Origin: Bacteroidota bacterium
GTDB taxonomy: Bacteria > Bacteroidota > Ignavibacteria > Kapaibacteriales > UBA2268
Reading direction: 5' to 3'
Assembly: GCA_021824625.1 (NCBI GenBank)
Contig: JAKAKE010000124.1
Coordinates: 1-46,351, forward strand
Length of the DNA stretch: 46,351 bases
Within the stretch, counting starts at the first letter, position 1; the number at the start of each line of letters is the position of its first letter. The notes beneath the pieces are model-generated. The model worked only from the letters and a program-made list of their open reading frames with translations. It was not told where the DNA came from and ran no database searches. Shown here one piece after another: positions 25,809 to 33,581 of this stretch. The position numbers were made by a program, and so were the translations under genes.

Positions 25809-26580
25809 CCTGATTGTCGCATTGCTTGTTAATAAATAGTAATCTTGGTTTAAATCTATTATATTTAATATCGGGATAAGCCATAATACTACCTGTTGCA
25901 TATTTGCTTATCCTAATCTTTCTTATTCTGAATTTATTCATAAGTTTAATGTATTCGGAATTGGGATTAAATCTTTCCTGTTTGATTTCAGCTATTACAA
26001 GTCCGGGCAGGTATGACCATCCATTAACCATACCTTTAAATGAAAGGTCTTTGTCAAAAGTTACTTTTTCATTGTGCTTTTTATGGACCAGCGTAATCCT
26101 GGAATAATTAACCCAAAGTTTTGGTGATAGATTTTCGAGCTTAGGTTCAACCTCCTCATAAATCAATTCATTTGCATCTTTAGTGAGGTAGTTTTCAATT
26201 TTCTCTGCCTGAATCCTGTTTTTTATTGTTATTTGTTTGTTTGTTTTTTTCTTTATTTCAAAAAAAATAGTGTTGTTGTCTATATATTTTCTATACCTGA
26301 TTTTATATCTGTTTAGTTTGCCGTTATGGTGCTGAAAGTACATGAATAAATCAGGAGTGTCATAATAAAGGTTTTCATAAAGGAATTCCTTTTTATTCTC
26401 AATTTCCAAAATTTTATAATTACTTTTTAATTCTTCAAGGACTGATGAAAGTTCACTATGCCTGAAAGCATATTTGGTATCCTGACGGTTATTAAGGTTC
26501 AGGGTATTTACATATTCGAGAGTAGCAGTATCAAACTGCTTTAAAGTATTATCATCTCTTTGCTCAACGGAATTATACAT
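25786..26580 (-). CDS. VTC-domain polyphosphate polymerase
   Basis: 264 residues forming one VTC tunnel domain. Basic and acidic residues of the tunnel are visible in order: RQDTKYAF (Arg32, Lys36), YYDTPDLFMY (about 72-81), NRYKIRYRKY with Arg91/Lys93/Arg95/Arg97, FFEIKKKTNK (Glu108, Lys110), TIKNR, the KKHNEKVTFDKDLSF strand and IAEIKQERF. Such domains polymerise the gamma-phosphate of ATP into polyphosphate, as in yeast Vtc4. No membrane segment is present, so it is cytoplasmic but probably held by the DUF4956 partner that follows with a 23-base overlap. The gene is first in the cassette and diverges from aspC over 532 bases. Polyphosphate synthesis is inferred from family, not shown. Confidence 0.85.
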   Translation of the reverse strand: MYNSVEQRDDNTLKQFDTATLEYVNTLNLNNRQDTKYAFRHSELSSVLEELKSNYKILEIENKKEFLYENLYYDTPDLFMYFQHHNGKLNRYKIRYRKYIDNNTIFFEIKKKTNKQITIKNRIQAEKIENYLTKDANELIYEEVEPKLENLSPKLWVNYSRITLVHKKHNEKVTFDKDLSFKGMVNGWSYLPGLVIAEIKQERFNPNSEYIKLMNKFRIRKIRISKYATGSIMAYPDIKYNRFKPRLLFINKQCDNQDGYFKFL

Positions 26581-27112
26581 TTAATATCAGTATTATATAA
26601 CAAAATGGTACTGATTACCCTATTCCGCCTCCTTTTTATTGGTTAAACAATTATACAAAAATTGTATATTTTTTAATTTTGTCATTCATCTTACTATAAT
26701 GACACATAAAACGGAATTTGGTCTCAAAAAAAATTAAATTATTTTAAAAAACTTTTAAAATAAATTAGAAAATAAATAAATTATTTAACGAAAACTTTAA
26801 CTTATTAATTCAAATCAAACGACTTATTGAACCACAAATTTAACTATAAATACCATAATTGAAAAGTATTATTTTATTGAATTTTTCAATTATCCATATT
26901 AAGATTAACTTAATATGCCATTGTTAAAAGATATATTCAATTATTTCATTTTATATAAATATTGTTTTATACAAAATAATTTTTTGTTTCTGATTATTTT
27001 CAGCAATTTTGAAGTTTATTTTAAAGTACTTATGATAAATATTCACTTTAATATTATTTAAGAAATTTGATTAAAATAGGTATATCAAAATACAGGAGTA
27101 GAATTCAGTTAT
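26581..27112. other. Divergent promoter region between the polyphosphate cassette and aspC
   Basis: 532 very AT-rich bases. The one clear structure is the perfect palindromic hairpin at 26895-26917 (listed separately). No TAnnTTTG box in good context, RNA gene or coding frame was found. Confidence 0.5.
26895..26917. promoter_or_regulatory. Perfect palindrome, possible operator
   Basis: CATATTAAG and CTTAATATG flank a five-base centre ATTAA. There is no T-run, and the site lies in the middle of a divergent intergenic region, about 195 bases before aspC and 315 before the VTC gene, which fits a dimeric regulator site better than a terminator. Confidence 0.35.
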
Positions 27113-28330
27113 ATGAGCATTAGTTTAATTGGTAAGTCAATCAGTGCATCTGCCACCCTGAAGCTGAATGAAATTGCAGCTATTCTAAGGGATAAAGGTG
27201 AGCCTGTGATTCATCTTGGCGGGGGAGAGCCGAAGAGCAAAGCTCCTTTGGATGCTCTCGTTGCTGCAGCAGGTATCATAAATTCGGGAGAAGTCAGATA
27301 TACTCCTGCAGATGGTATCCCTGCTCTGAAGCAGGCAATAATACGTTATACAGAAGATTTTTACAACAGGAAAGTTGCACCTGAAAATGTTATTGCATCG
27401 AGTGGTGCAAAACAAGCAATCATGGTTGCACTTCAGGCAATTCTCAATCCGCAGGAAGAAGTGATTTTTCCTTCACCATATTGGGTGAGTTATCCTGAAA
27501 TGGCTAAGATGATTGGAGCAGTTCCTGTTCCCTGTCTCCCTGAGGATGGTTCGTTTTATCCACGGATGCAGGATATCGAGAGGCTTGTTACTTCTTATAC
27601 AAAATGTATTATAATCAATAGTCCTAACAATCCGACAGGAGCTATGTATTCAGAGAAATTCATTGCTGAGATTGTCGGGTACTGCGAGAAAAAGGGAATA
27701 TACCTTATTATGGATGATATATATCACAGATTAATTTTCGATGGTAGAAAGCCGATTAATTGCTACAATTATGCAAAGGATTTGACAGAAAATTCAAAGC
27801 TGATTGTCATTAATGGTGTGTCAAAGCAATATGCTATGACAGGTTTCAGAATCGGTTGGGCTGTTGCAAATAAAAAGCTCATTGAAGTTATGACAAATAT
27901 ACAGTCACATCAAACTTCAGGTCCTTCGGTTGTTATGCAGAAAGCTGCTGTCGGAGCTTTGAACGGTGTTCAGTCATCTGTCGAAAGCTTAAGACTGACA
28001 CTTGAAAATAACAGGAATGTCATGATGGAACGCTTGAATGCTTTTGATGGTGTCAAAGCATATAAACCGGACGGTACATTCTATTGCTTTGCAGATTTCA
28101 GTTATTATAACAAGGATTCAATCAAGCTTGCCCAATTTCTCGTTGACAAAGTTCGGGTTGTTACAGTACCGGGTGTTGAGTTTGGGCTCGAGGGGTATTT
28201 AAGATTGTCAACATGTGGTTCCATCAAGGACATCACTGAAGGTATCGAAAGAATCAAGTGGGCACTTGACCCCAATTCTCCGAATGAACTGTATATTGGG
28301 CTTAGAAAATTAGTGAGGGATTGGTTATGA
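27113..28330 (+). CDS. PLP-dependent aminotransferase, aspartate aminotransferase type
   Basis: 405 residues of fold-type I, class I aminotransferases. Visible: RYTPADGIPALKQAI (about 62-76), SSGAKQAIMVALQAI (phosphate-binding turn), INSPNNPTGAMYS with the Asn that contacts PLP, MDDIYHRLIF with the Asp/Tyr pair, and INGVSKQYAMTGFRIGWAVA in which Lys238 binds PLP. The C-terminal GVEFGLEGYLRLSTCGS holds the carboxylate-binding Arg. It likely interconverts aspartate and oxaloacetate. Its stop overlaps the pckA start (ATGA), so aspartate-derived oxaloacetate could feed directly into the next enzyme. The substrate could instead be another amino acid, as the AspC Ib branch is broad. Confidence 0.88.
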   Translation: MSISLIGKSISASATLKLNEIAAILRDKGEPVIHLGGGEPKSKAPLDALVAAAGIINSGEVRYTPADGIPALKQAIIRYTEDFYNRKVAPENVIASSGAKQAIMVALQAILNPQEEVIFPSPYWVSYPEMAKMIGAVPVPCLPEDGSFYPRMQDIERLVTSYTKCIIINSPNNPTGAMYSEKFIAEIVGYCEKKGIYLIMDDIYHRLIFDGRKPINCYNYAKDLTENSKLIVINGVSKQYAMTGFRIGWAVANKKLIEVMTNIQSHQTSGPSVVMQKAAVGALNGVQSSVESLRLTLENNRNVMMERLNAFDGVKAYKPDGTFYCFADFSYYNKDSIKLAQFLVDKVRVVTVPGVEFGLEGYLRLSTCGSIKDITEGIERIKWALDPNSPNELYIGLRKLVRDWL

Positions 28331-29976
28331 CAAAATATCTTGAGTTTGATACTCCTGCAATTAAACACGCAGGTGAATATGCAAGTGATTATAAATTGAA
28401 GAACCACGGACTTCAGTACCTTGACCATGTGTTTTGGAATCTTCCGACATCTGCACTTTATGAAGAGGCTGTCTTCAGAGGTGAAGGGCACATGGTTTAT
28501 GGAGGGCCTTTTATTGTTAACACAGGAAAATGGACTGCCCGTGCGGCAAATGATAAATTCATCGTTAAAGAGCAGACAACGGAAAATAATATCTGGTGGG
28601 GTGTTTATAATCGTCCTTATGACCCTCAAAAATTTGGAAATCTGTTAACCAGGTTACAGGCTTTCCTTCAGGGCGAAGAATTATTTGTTCAGGATTGTTA
28701 TGTCGGGGCTGACCCTAATTATCAAATGCCAATACGAATTATCACTGATACAGCATGGCAAAGCCTATTTGCCAGAAACATGTTTATCAAGATTCGTAAC
28801 CGCGATGAACTTAAAAGGCACGTACCTGAATTTACCGTAATAGCATCTCCATCTTTTAAGTGTGATCCTTCTATTGACGGCACTCGGTCTGAAACTGCAA
28901 TGATTATTAATTTTTCACAGCGTCTCGCTATTGTAGCCGGAACGAGCTATGGAGGTGAAATCAAAAAGACAGTTTTTACCATAATGAATTATCTCAAGCC
29001 GTTGGAAAATGTAATGGCAATGCACTGTTCAGCTAATGTTGGTGATAAGGGTGATGTTGCTTTGTTTTTCGGATTAAGCGGAACGGGAAAGACAACTCTT
29101 TCTGCGGACCCGAAACGTAAATTAATAGGTGATGATGAACATGGCTGGAGTGATGAAGGAGTCTTCAATTTTGAAGGTGGATGTTATGCAAAAGTGATTC
29201 GACTTTCAGCAGAAGCAGAACCGGAAATATATAATTGCACAAGGAAATTTGGTACAATCCTTGAAAATGTTATTTGGGACCCTGCTTCCCGCAGGATAGA
29301 CCTTGATGATGAATCGCGTACAGAGAATACCAGGGCTTCTTATCCTCTTGAGTTTATACCTAATGCCATGCCTGATAAAATGACCCGAACTCATCCTAAG
29401 AATGTCATTTTTCTTACTTGTGATGCAACCGGTGTTTTGCCTCCTATAGCCAGGCTGAATATGGACCAGTCTATGTATCATTTTATAAGCGGTTATACTT
29501 CAAAGATTGCAGGGACTGAAATCGGATTGGGAATCGAGCCTGAAATAGCGTTTAGTGCCTGCTTCGGAGCTCCTTTCATGGTTCACCATCCTTTCTATTA
29601 TGCAAATTTGCTCAAGCAGAAAATGGAAAAACATGGTGCTAATTGCTGGCTTGTCAACACCGGTTGGGTTGGTGGTAAATTCGGAGTCGGAAAACGAATC
29701 AGCATACGACATACAAGAAATATGTTAAATGCAGCACTCGACGGATTGCTTGATGATGTTAAGTATCGTAAAGATAAATTATTCAATTTTGAAGTTCCGT
29801 TTACCTGTCCGGGTGTTCCTGATGATGTTCTCGAGCCATCGAATGCATGGGGCAACAAAGATGAATACTGGATGAAATATGATGCCCTGGCAGCACGTTA
29901 TATAGAGAACTTTAAATTGTTTGCAAAAGGAATTCCTGATGAAGTTATAAACGCAGGGCCAAAACGTGTCAAATAA
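28327..29976 (+). CDS. pckA: Phosphoenolpyruvate carboxykinase (ATP)
   Basis: 549 residues, slightly longer than the usual 530-540. The start is the ATG at 28327 that overlaps the aminotransferase stop as ATGA, with GAGGGA six bases upstream; a TTG two codons earlier is less likely. Motifs are those of ATP-PEPCK: RNMFIKI and MHCSANVGDKGDVALFFG, the P-loop GLSGTGKTT (Lys255), the metal-binding IGDDEHGWSDEGVFNFEGGCYAK, then ENTRASYPLEFIPN and FLTCDATGVLPPIARL. It converts oxaloacetate and ATP to phosphoenolpyruvate and CO2 in the cytoplasm, the entry step of gluconeogenesis (reversible in some fermenters). Translational coupling to an aspartate aminotransferase points to amino-acid carbon. A terminator follows at 29990. 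Confidence 0.97.
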   Translation: MTKYLEFDTPAIKHAGEYASDYKLKNHGLQYLDHVFWNLPTSALYEEAVFRGEGHMVYGGPFIVNTGKWTARAANDKFIVKEQTTENNIWWGVYNRPYDPQKFGNLLTRLQAFLQGEELFVQDCYVGADPNYQMPIRIITDTAWQSLFARNMFIKIRNRDELKRHVPEFTVIASPSFKCDPSIDGTRSETAMIINFSQRLAIVAGTSYGGEIKKTVFTIMNYLKPLENVMAMHCSANVGDKGDVALFFGLSGTGKTTLSADPKRKLIGDDEHGWSDEGVFNFEGGCYAKVIRLSAEAEPEIYNCTRKFGTILENVIWDPASRRIDLDDESRTENTRASYPLEFIPNAMPDKMTRTHPKNVIFLTCDATGVLPPIARLNMDQSMYHFISGYTSKIAGTEIGLGIEPEIAFSACFGAPFMVHHPFYYANLLKQKMEKHGANCWLVNTGWVGGKFGVGKRISIRHTRNMLNAALDGLLDDVKYRKDKLFNFEVPFTCPGVPDDVLEPSNAWGNKDEYWMKYDALAARYIENFKLFAKGIPDEVINAGPKRVK

Positions 29977-29989
29977 AATATGAAAATCG

Positions 29990-30025
29990 AAAGCCTGTTA
30001 ATTTCTTAATTATCAGGCTTTTTTT
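29990..30025 (+). terminator. Rho-independent terminator after pckA
   Basis: AAAGCCTG pairs with CAGGCTTT, with a second inner AT stem (TTAATT/AATTA), followed by seven T. It separates the aminotransferase-pckA pair from gpmA. Confidence 0.85.
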
Positions 30026-30076
30026 GGAATGTAATTTGATTACATTTACCAATAATCAATAGTTGGAGGTTTGTAA

Positions 30077-30841
30077 ATGAAGAAATTAGTATTGATCAGA
30101 CACGGTGAAAGTGTATGGAATAAAGAAAACCGTTTCACAGGCTGGATTGATGTTGACCTATCTGAAAAGGGAAAGGAAGAAGCTTGGGAAGCGGCACGGT
30201 TACTCAAGGAAGAAGGTTATACTTTCGACATTGTTTTCACGTCCGTTTTAAGGAGGGCAATCCGTACAATGTGGATTATACTCGATGGATTGGACTTGAT
30301 GTGGTTGCCTTTTGTTAAATCATGGAGACTTAACGAAAGGCACTATGGTGCATTGCAGGGATTGAATAAAGCTGAAACGGCAAAGAAGTATGGTGAAGAA
30401 CAGGTTCTTATTTGGCGAAGAAGTTATGATACACCACCTCCGTTATTGAATAATGAAGATGAGATGTACCCCGGCAGAGACCCTCGATATCAGGAATTAA
30501 GCGATGATGTCCTGCCGCTTGGTGAGTGCCTGAAGGATACATATTACAGGTTTATACCATTCTGGCATGATGCTATAGCTCCTGCTGTCAAGTCCGGGAA
30601 AAAAGTATTGGTTGTTGCTCATGGAAATAGTTTGAGAGCATTAGTTAAATATCTTGATAATATGACTGAAGATGAGATAATAAAATATAACATACCCACA
30701 GGTATTCCACTTGTCTATGAGCTTGATGATGATTTGAGGCCTTTAAATAAATACTATCTCGGTGATTTCGAGGAAATTCAGAAATCAATAGAAGCTGTGG
30801 CATCACAAGGGAAAGAAATAAGAGTATTGAATGGGGATTGA
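30077..30841 (+). CDS. gpmA: 2,3-bisphosphoglycerate-dependent phosphoglycerate mutase
   Basis: 254 residues. [18 protein letters not shown] begins at residue 6 with the phospho-accepting His9; [25 protein letters not shown] and [10 protein letters not shown] follow, and the second catalytic His182 is in [13 protein letters not shown]. This is the cofactor-dependent dPGM family, which interconverts 3- and 2-phosphoglycerate in the cytoplasm. GGAGG at 30065-30069 is seven bases before the ATG. It stands after the pckA terminator, so it is a separate transcript, but together they form part of the gluconeogenic line from oxaloacetate to 3-phosphoglycerate, the serine precursor. Confidence 0.97.
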   Translation: MKKLVLIRHGESVWNKENRFTGWIDVDLSEKGKEEAWEAARLLKEEGYTFDIVFTSVLRRAIRTMWIILDGLDLMWLPFVKSWRLNERHYGALQGLNKAETAKKYGEEQVLIWRRSYDTPPPLLNNEDEMYPGRDPRYQELSDDVLPLGECLKDTYYRFIPFWHDAIAPAVKSGKKVLVVAHGNSLRALVKYLDNMTEDEIIKYNIPTGIPLVYELDDDLRPLNKYYLGDFEEIQKSIEAVASQGKEIRVLNGD

Positions 30842-30871
30842 AAATAATTATAATAACAAAAAATAAAATTA

Positions 30872-31324
30872 ATGAAAAAATATAGAGTTTATGCTGATAC
30901 ATCTGTGTTTGGAGGTTGTTTTGATGACGAATTCTCAAATGAGAGTTTAAAATTCTTTTCTCTTGTAAGAGAAGGAATTTTTAGTTTAATAATATCTCCA
31001 GTATTATATGCTGAATTATTGAAAGCACCTATTGAAGTTCAAAATCTTTTTAAAACAATACCTACTGATTTAATTGAGGAAATTGAATTTTCAGATGAGA
31101 TTATAACATTAAGGGATGAATACCTTAAATCAGGAATTTTAACAATGAAATCAAAATCTGATGCAGAACATATAGCATCAGCAACAATCGCCAATGCTGA
31201 TTTTGTTGTGAGTTGGAATTTCAAGCATATTGTTCATTTTGATAAAATAAATGGTTATCAAGCCGTCAATATATTAAATGGGTATAAACCTATTAATATT
31301 TATGCTCCTTTTCAGGTGATTTAA
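30872..31324 (+). CDS. PIN-domain ribonuclease toxin (VapC-like)
   Basis: 150 residues forming one PIN domain. The acidic residues are in the expected places: Asp9 in YADTSVFGG, Glu48 in LYAELLKA, Asp97 in KSKSDAEHIASA and Asp110 in NADFVVSWNFKHI. PIN toxins of this type cut tRNA or other RNA with metal ions. It follows gpmA by 30 bases and ends directly at the ATG of a 58-residue partner (TAA then ATG, no gap), so toxin precedes antitoxin. No SD is visible before the ATG. Target RNA is unknown. Confidence 0.85.
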   Translation: MKKYRVYADTSVFGGCFDDEFSNESLKFFSLVREGIFSLIISPVLYAELLKAPIEVQNLFKTIPTDLIEEIEFSDEIITLRDEYLKSGILTMKSKSDAEHIASATIANADFVVSWNFKHIVHFDKINGYQAVNILNGYKPINIYAPFQVI

Positions 31325-31501
31325 ATGAAGAAGAAAAAAATATTTGATTGTGTCCAGATGAAATGGGATATTCAAAAGTCTATTGATAAAGAATATTCAG
31401 ATGTTTCCGATGCACAAAAATATAAAATAATATATGAGCAATTAAGAATACATCCTATTTTTTCAAAGTACTTAAAAAAATCTAAAATTGCTCGTTCATA
31501 A
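31325..31501 (+). CDS. Small partner of the PIN toxin (probable antitoxin)
   Basis: 58 residues, ATG immediately after the toxin stop. It begins MKKKKIFDCVQMKWDIQKSI and continues with a charged helical stretch (DKEYSDVSDAQKYKIIYEQL) and a basic C-terminus ending KIARS. I recall small proteins with a FDCV/A-x-MK-x-x-I-Q motif next to PIN toxins in Bacteroidota and cyanobacteria, which would fit an antitoxin that wraps the toxin, but I cannot confirm this by search. No DNA-binding domain is evident in so short a chain, except perhaps the basic ends. Its last six bases overlap the 3' end of the opposing mce gene. Confidence 0.65.
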   Translation: MKKKKIFDCVQMKWDIQKSIDKEYSDVSDAQKYKIIYEQLRIHPIFSKYLKKSKIARS

Positions 31502-31912
31502 TTTATAATCATACTTTTTCTGACACAACTCAATCAATACACCAAAAGTAGATTTTGGATGGAGAAATGCAATTTGCATATCGTGGGCTCCATCAGTTGC
31601 CGATTTATTGATTAATTGAATACCTTTTCCTGAAAGCCGCTCCAGTTCTTCGCTTACATCATCAGTTTCAAATGCTATATGATGGATGCCTTCACCTCTT
31701 TTTTCAATAAATTTTGAAATTGGTGATGTTTCTTCAGTAGCTGCTGTCAGCTCAATTAATAAATCGCCTACTTTAAATGATGCAATTTCTACTTTCTGAG
31801 ATTCAACAGTTTCACGGTGAATTTCATTAAAAGAAAAAATCTTCCTGAATGTTTCAATACTTGCATCCAGGTTTTTAACTGCGATTCCGATATGGTTTAT
31901 TGATTTTAGCAT
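31496..31912 (-). CDS. mce: Methylmalonyl-CoA epimerase
   Basis: 138 residues, two VOC-fold repeats. The metal-binding His7 in INHIGIAVKNLD starts repeat one; GEGIHHIAFETDDV supplies the second His and starts repeat two; AFLHPKSTFGVLIELCQ holds the last Glu ligand. It interconverts (2R)- and (2S)-methylmalonyl-CoA between the mutase and the carboxylase, for propionate formation or breakdown. No mutase gene is in the window. It is last in the run panD, GlmU-N-like, nucleotidyltransferase, mce, and starts three bases after the nucleotidyltransferase stop. Its 3' end collides with the PIN antitoxin frame. Confidence 0.92.
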   Translation of the reverse strand: MLKSINHIGIAVKNLDASIETFRKIFSFNEIHRETVESQKVEIASFKVGDLLIELTAATEETSPISKFIEKRGEGIHHIAFETDDVSEELERLSGKGIQLINKSATDGAHDMQIAFLHPKSTFGVLIELCQKKYDYKL

Positions 31913-31915
31913 TAT

Positions 31916-32254
31916 TTATGGTATAGCAATTTCAATACCTTCTGTTCTTGCAATTTCAAGTAATGGGGTAGCATCATCTTCAAGAAATCTTTTTTCTCCG
32001 ACAGCAATCGGTTCAATTTTATAATCTGATACCTTTGTTAACTGCCAGATTTTTCCAGCATATTTATTACTTCCATTATCAAAAAGTGGTGATATTAGTA
32101 ATAAATCAATATCACTATTCTCATTTTGTTCTGAACGGGCATAACTGCCATAGAGAATTGCTTTAGTAATTTTTATACCATTTTTATTTAATTCAAGTAA
32201 ATATTTCTTTACTTTGTTCAATATCTCTGGCTTTATATTATTGATTTTATTCAT
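31916..32254 (-). CDS. MNT-type nucleotidyltransferase-domain protein
   Basis: 112 residues of the minimal pol-beta nucleotidyltransferase fold. The signature GSYARSEQNENSDIDLLL has Gly36-Ser37 and the catalytic Asp48 and Asp50; a third acid could be Glu77 region in YKIEPIAV. In MNT-HEPN systems such a protein AMPylates and silences a HEPN toxin, but no HEPN gene is adjacent here; the neighbours are a GlmU-N-like gene (overlap of eight bases) and mce (three-base gap). It may therefore be an orphan with another target, or its partner may be elsewhere. Expression is tied to the metabolic operon by the overlaps. Confidence 0.8.
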   Translation of the reverse strand: MNKINNIKPEILNKVKKYLLELNKNGIKITKAILYGSYARSEQNENSDIDLLLISPLFDNGSNKYAGKIWQLTKVSDYKIEPIAVGEKRFLEDDATPLLEIARTEGIEIAIP

Positions 32255-33020
32255 TTCTTTTTCTAAAATAATAAAATTCCTCGACTTTTTTCAAATCTTC
32301 AGGAGAGTTTATACCTTGGAGTTCATCAAACTCTGCTCCTGCAAAAGCATAAACTCTTGCATTTTTTCTTTTCAAGATTTCGATAATGTCAGTAAGATAA
32401 TATTCGCCTTGTGAGTTTTGGTTTGATACAGCATTAAGCGATTCAAATAGTAAATTAGACTTTAGCAAAAAAATTCCACTATTGATTTCATTAACTTTTC
32501 TTTCTTCATCTGAAGCATCCTTTTCTTCCACAATTTTTAAGAAATAACCATTAACATCTCTTATTATTCTGCCATATCCGTAAGGATTAGGAGCAATTGT
32601 TGACAAAACCGATACATCCGATTTATTTTTTTTATGATTCTCAATAAAATTTATAAGTGTTCCCGAACTCAGCAATGGCACATCACCGGCAAGAATAAGA
32701 ACATCACCTCCAAAGTTCACTAATTCAGGTTTTGCCTGGTTAACAGCATGACCTGTTCCTAACTGTTCTCTTTGTTCGACAAAAGTGATATTATCAAAAC
32801 CTATGGAAGTTACATATTCAATCACACTTTCCTTTTGATGGCCGACAACAAGAATAATTTTTTCAGGAGATAATTTTTTTGCTTCAATTAGAACATGACT
32901 GATTAATGGTTTATCATCAAGTGTAGCCATTACTTTAGCCATTGAAGGATTATTCATTCTTTTGCCTTTTCCTGCGGCTAAAATTACTATACAAACATTT
33001 AGATTATAGTTGGAAATCAT
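32247..33020 (-). CDS. Sugar nucleotidyltransferase, GlmU N-terminal domain only
   Basis: 257 residues from the ATG at 33020, one base after the panD stop (TGAAATG); a frame extension to 33053 exists but would overlap panD. The nucleotide-binding motif LAAGKGKRM lies near residue 14, with QLGTGHAVNQA, LAGDVPLLS (the metal-binding Asp) and GYGRIIRD and EINSGIFLL downstream, as in UDP-GlcNAc pyrophosphorylase domains. The left-handed beta-helix acetyltransferase domain of full GlmU (about 200 more residues) is missing: the chain ends after SPEDLKKVEEFYYFRKRNE. It thus makes a UDP-sugar by transfer from UTP without the acetyl step; a separate acetyltransferase would be needed. In the run motif the usual PK is AK (MAKVM). 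Confidence 0.82.
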   Translation of the reverse strand: MISNYNLNVCIVILAAGKGKRMNNPSMAKVMATLDDKPLISHVLIEAKKLSPEKIILVVGHQKESVIEYVTSIGFDNITFVEQREQLGTGHAVNQAKPELVNFGGDVLILAGDVPLLSSGTLINFIENHKKNKSDVSVLSTIAPNPYGYGRIIRDVNGYFLKIVEEKDASDEERKVNEINSGIFLLKSNLLFESLNAVSNQNSQGEYYLTDIIEILKRKNARVYAFAGAEFDELQGINSPEDLKKVEEFYYFRKRNE

Positions 33021-33021
33021 T

Positions 33022-33426
33022 TCAATTTGAGATGAATTTCTTTTTTGGTTCAACCGAATGTGATTTTTCTATAATATTATTGTTTTTATCAACAAGAATT
33101 ATAGTAGGCTGATGAGTTTTTATTTCTTCTTCATTCAAATGTGCATAGCTGATTATTATCATTTCATCACCTATTGCACCTTTGCGGGCTGCGGCTCCAT
33201 TAAGACAGAAATCTCTTCCGCCGCGTTTTCCGGGAATAACATAAGTTTCAAATCTTTCACCATTATTTATATTTACTACTGAGACTTGTTCATTCGCTAG
33301 TATATTGGCTTCTTCTAAAATTTCTTCATCAATCGTAAAACTGCCTTCATAATAAAGGTTCGAATCGGTGATTCTCGCCCTGTGTATTTTCGATTTTAAC
33401 ATTATTCTCTGCATTTGCTTATCCAT
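33022..33426 (-). CDS. panD: Aspartate 1-decarboxylase (pyruvoyl enzyme)
   Basis: 134 residues. [21 protein letters not shown] contains the self-cleavage site Gly28-Ser29, where the new N-terminal Ser becomes the pyruvoyl group; [28 protein letters not shown] and the Thr/Tyr around the site fit the family. The product is beta-alanine for pantothenate and CoA. The ATG at 33426 gives four extra residues before the usual MxRxMLKSKIH start (ATG at 33414), so either is possible. No SD is seen. It is first in a minus-strand run that ends with the CoA-dependent enzyme mce. Confidence 0.95.
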   Translation of the reverse strand: MDKQMQRIMLKSKIHRARITDSNLYYEGSFTIDEEILEEANILANEQVSVVNINNGERFETYVIPGKRGGRDFCLNGAAARKGAIGDEMIIISYAHLNEEEIKTHQPTIILVDKNNNIIEKSHSVEPKKKFISN

Positions 33427-33581
33427 TATTTAGATAAATAATTTTCATCTACAAATAACAAAATTAAGTGAAAATTATTTTAAATCAATGAAGTAAGCTA
33501 ATAAAACATTTTGAATCGAAAAATAATTAAAATGTGTTAATTTACATATTTATATTTAGTTAGATTAATTTCAACAACAAT

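Noticed and set aside
26581-27112. Possible riboswitch before aspC
   Set aside because: The only clear structure is a single palindrome; no known aptamer core or terminator pair was seen in this AT-rich stretch.
31916-32254. Complete MNT-HEPN toxin-antitoxin pair
   Set aside because: Neither neighbour has a HEPN motif (Rx4-6H helical domain); they are a sugar nucleotidyltransferase and methylmalonyl-CoA epimerase.
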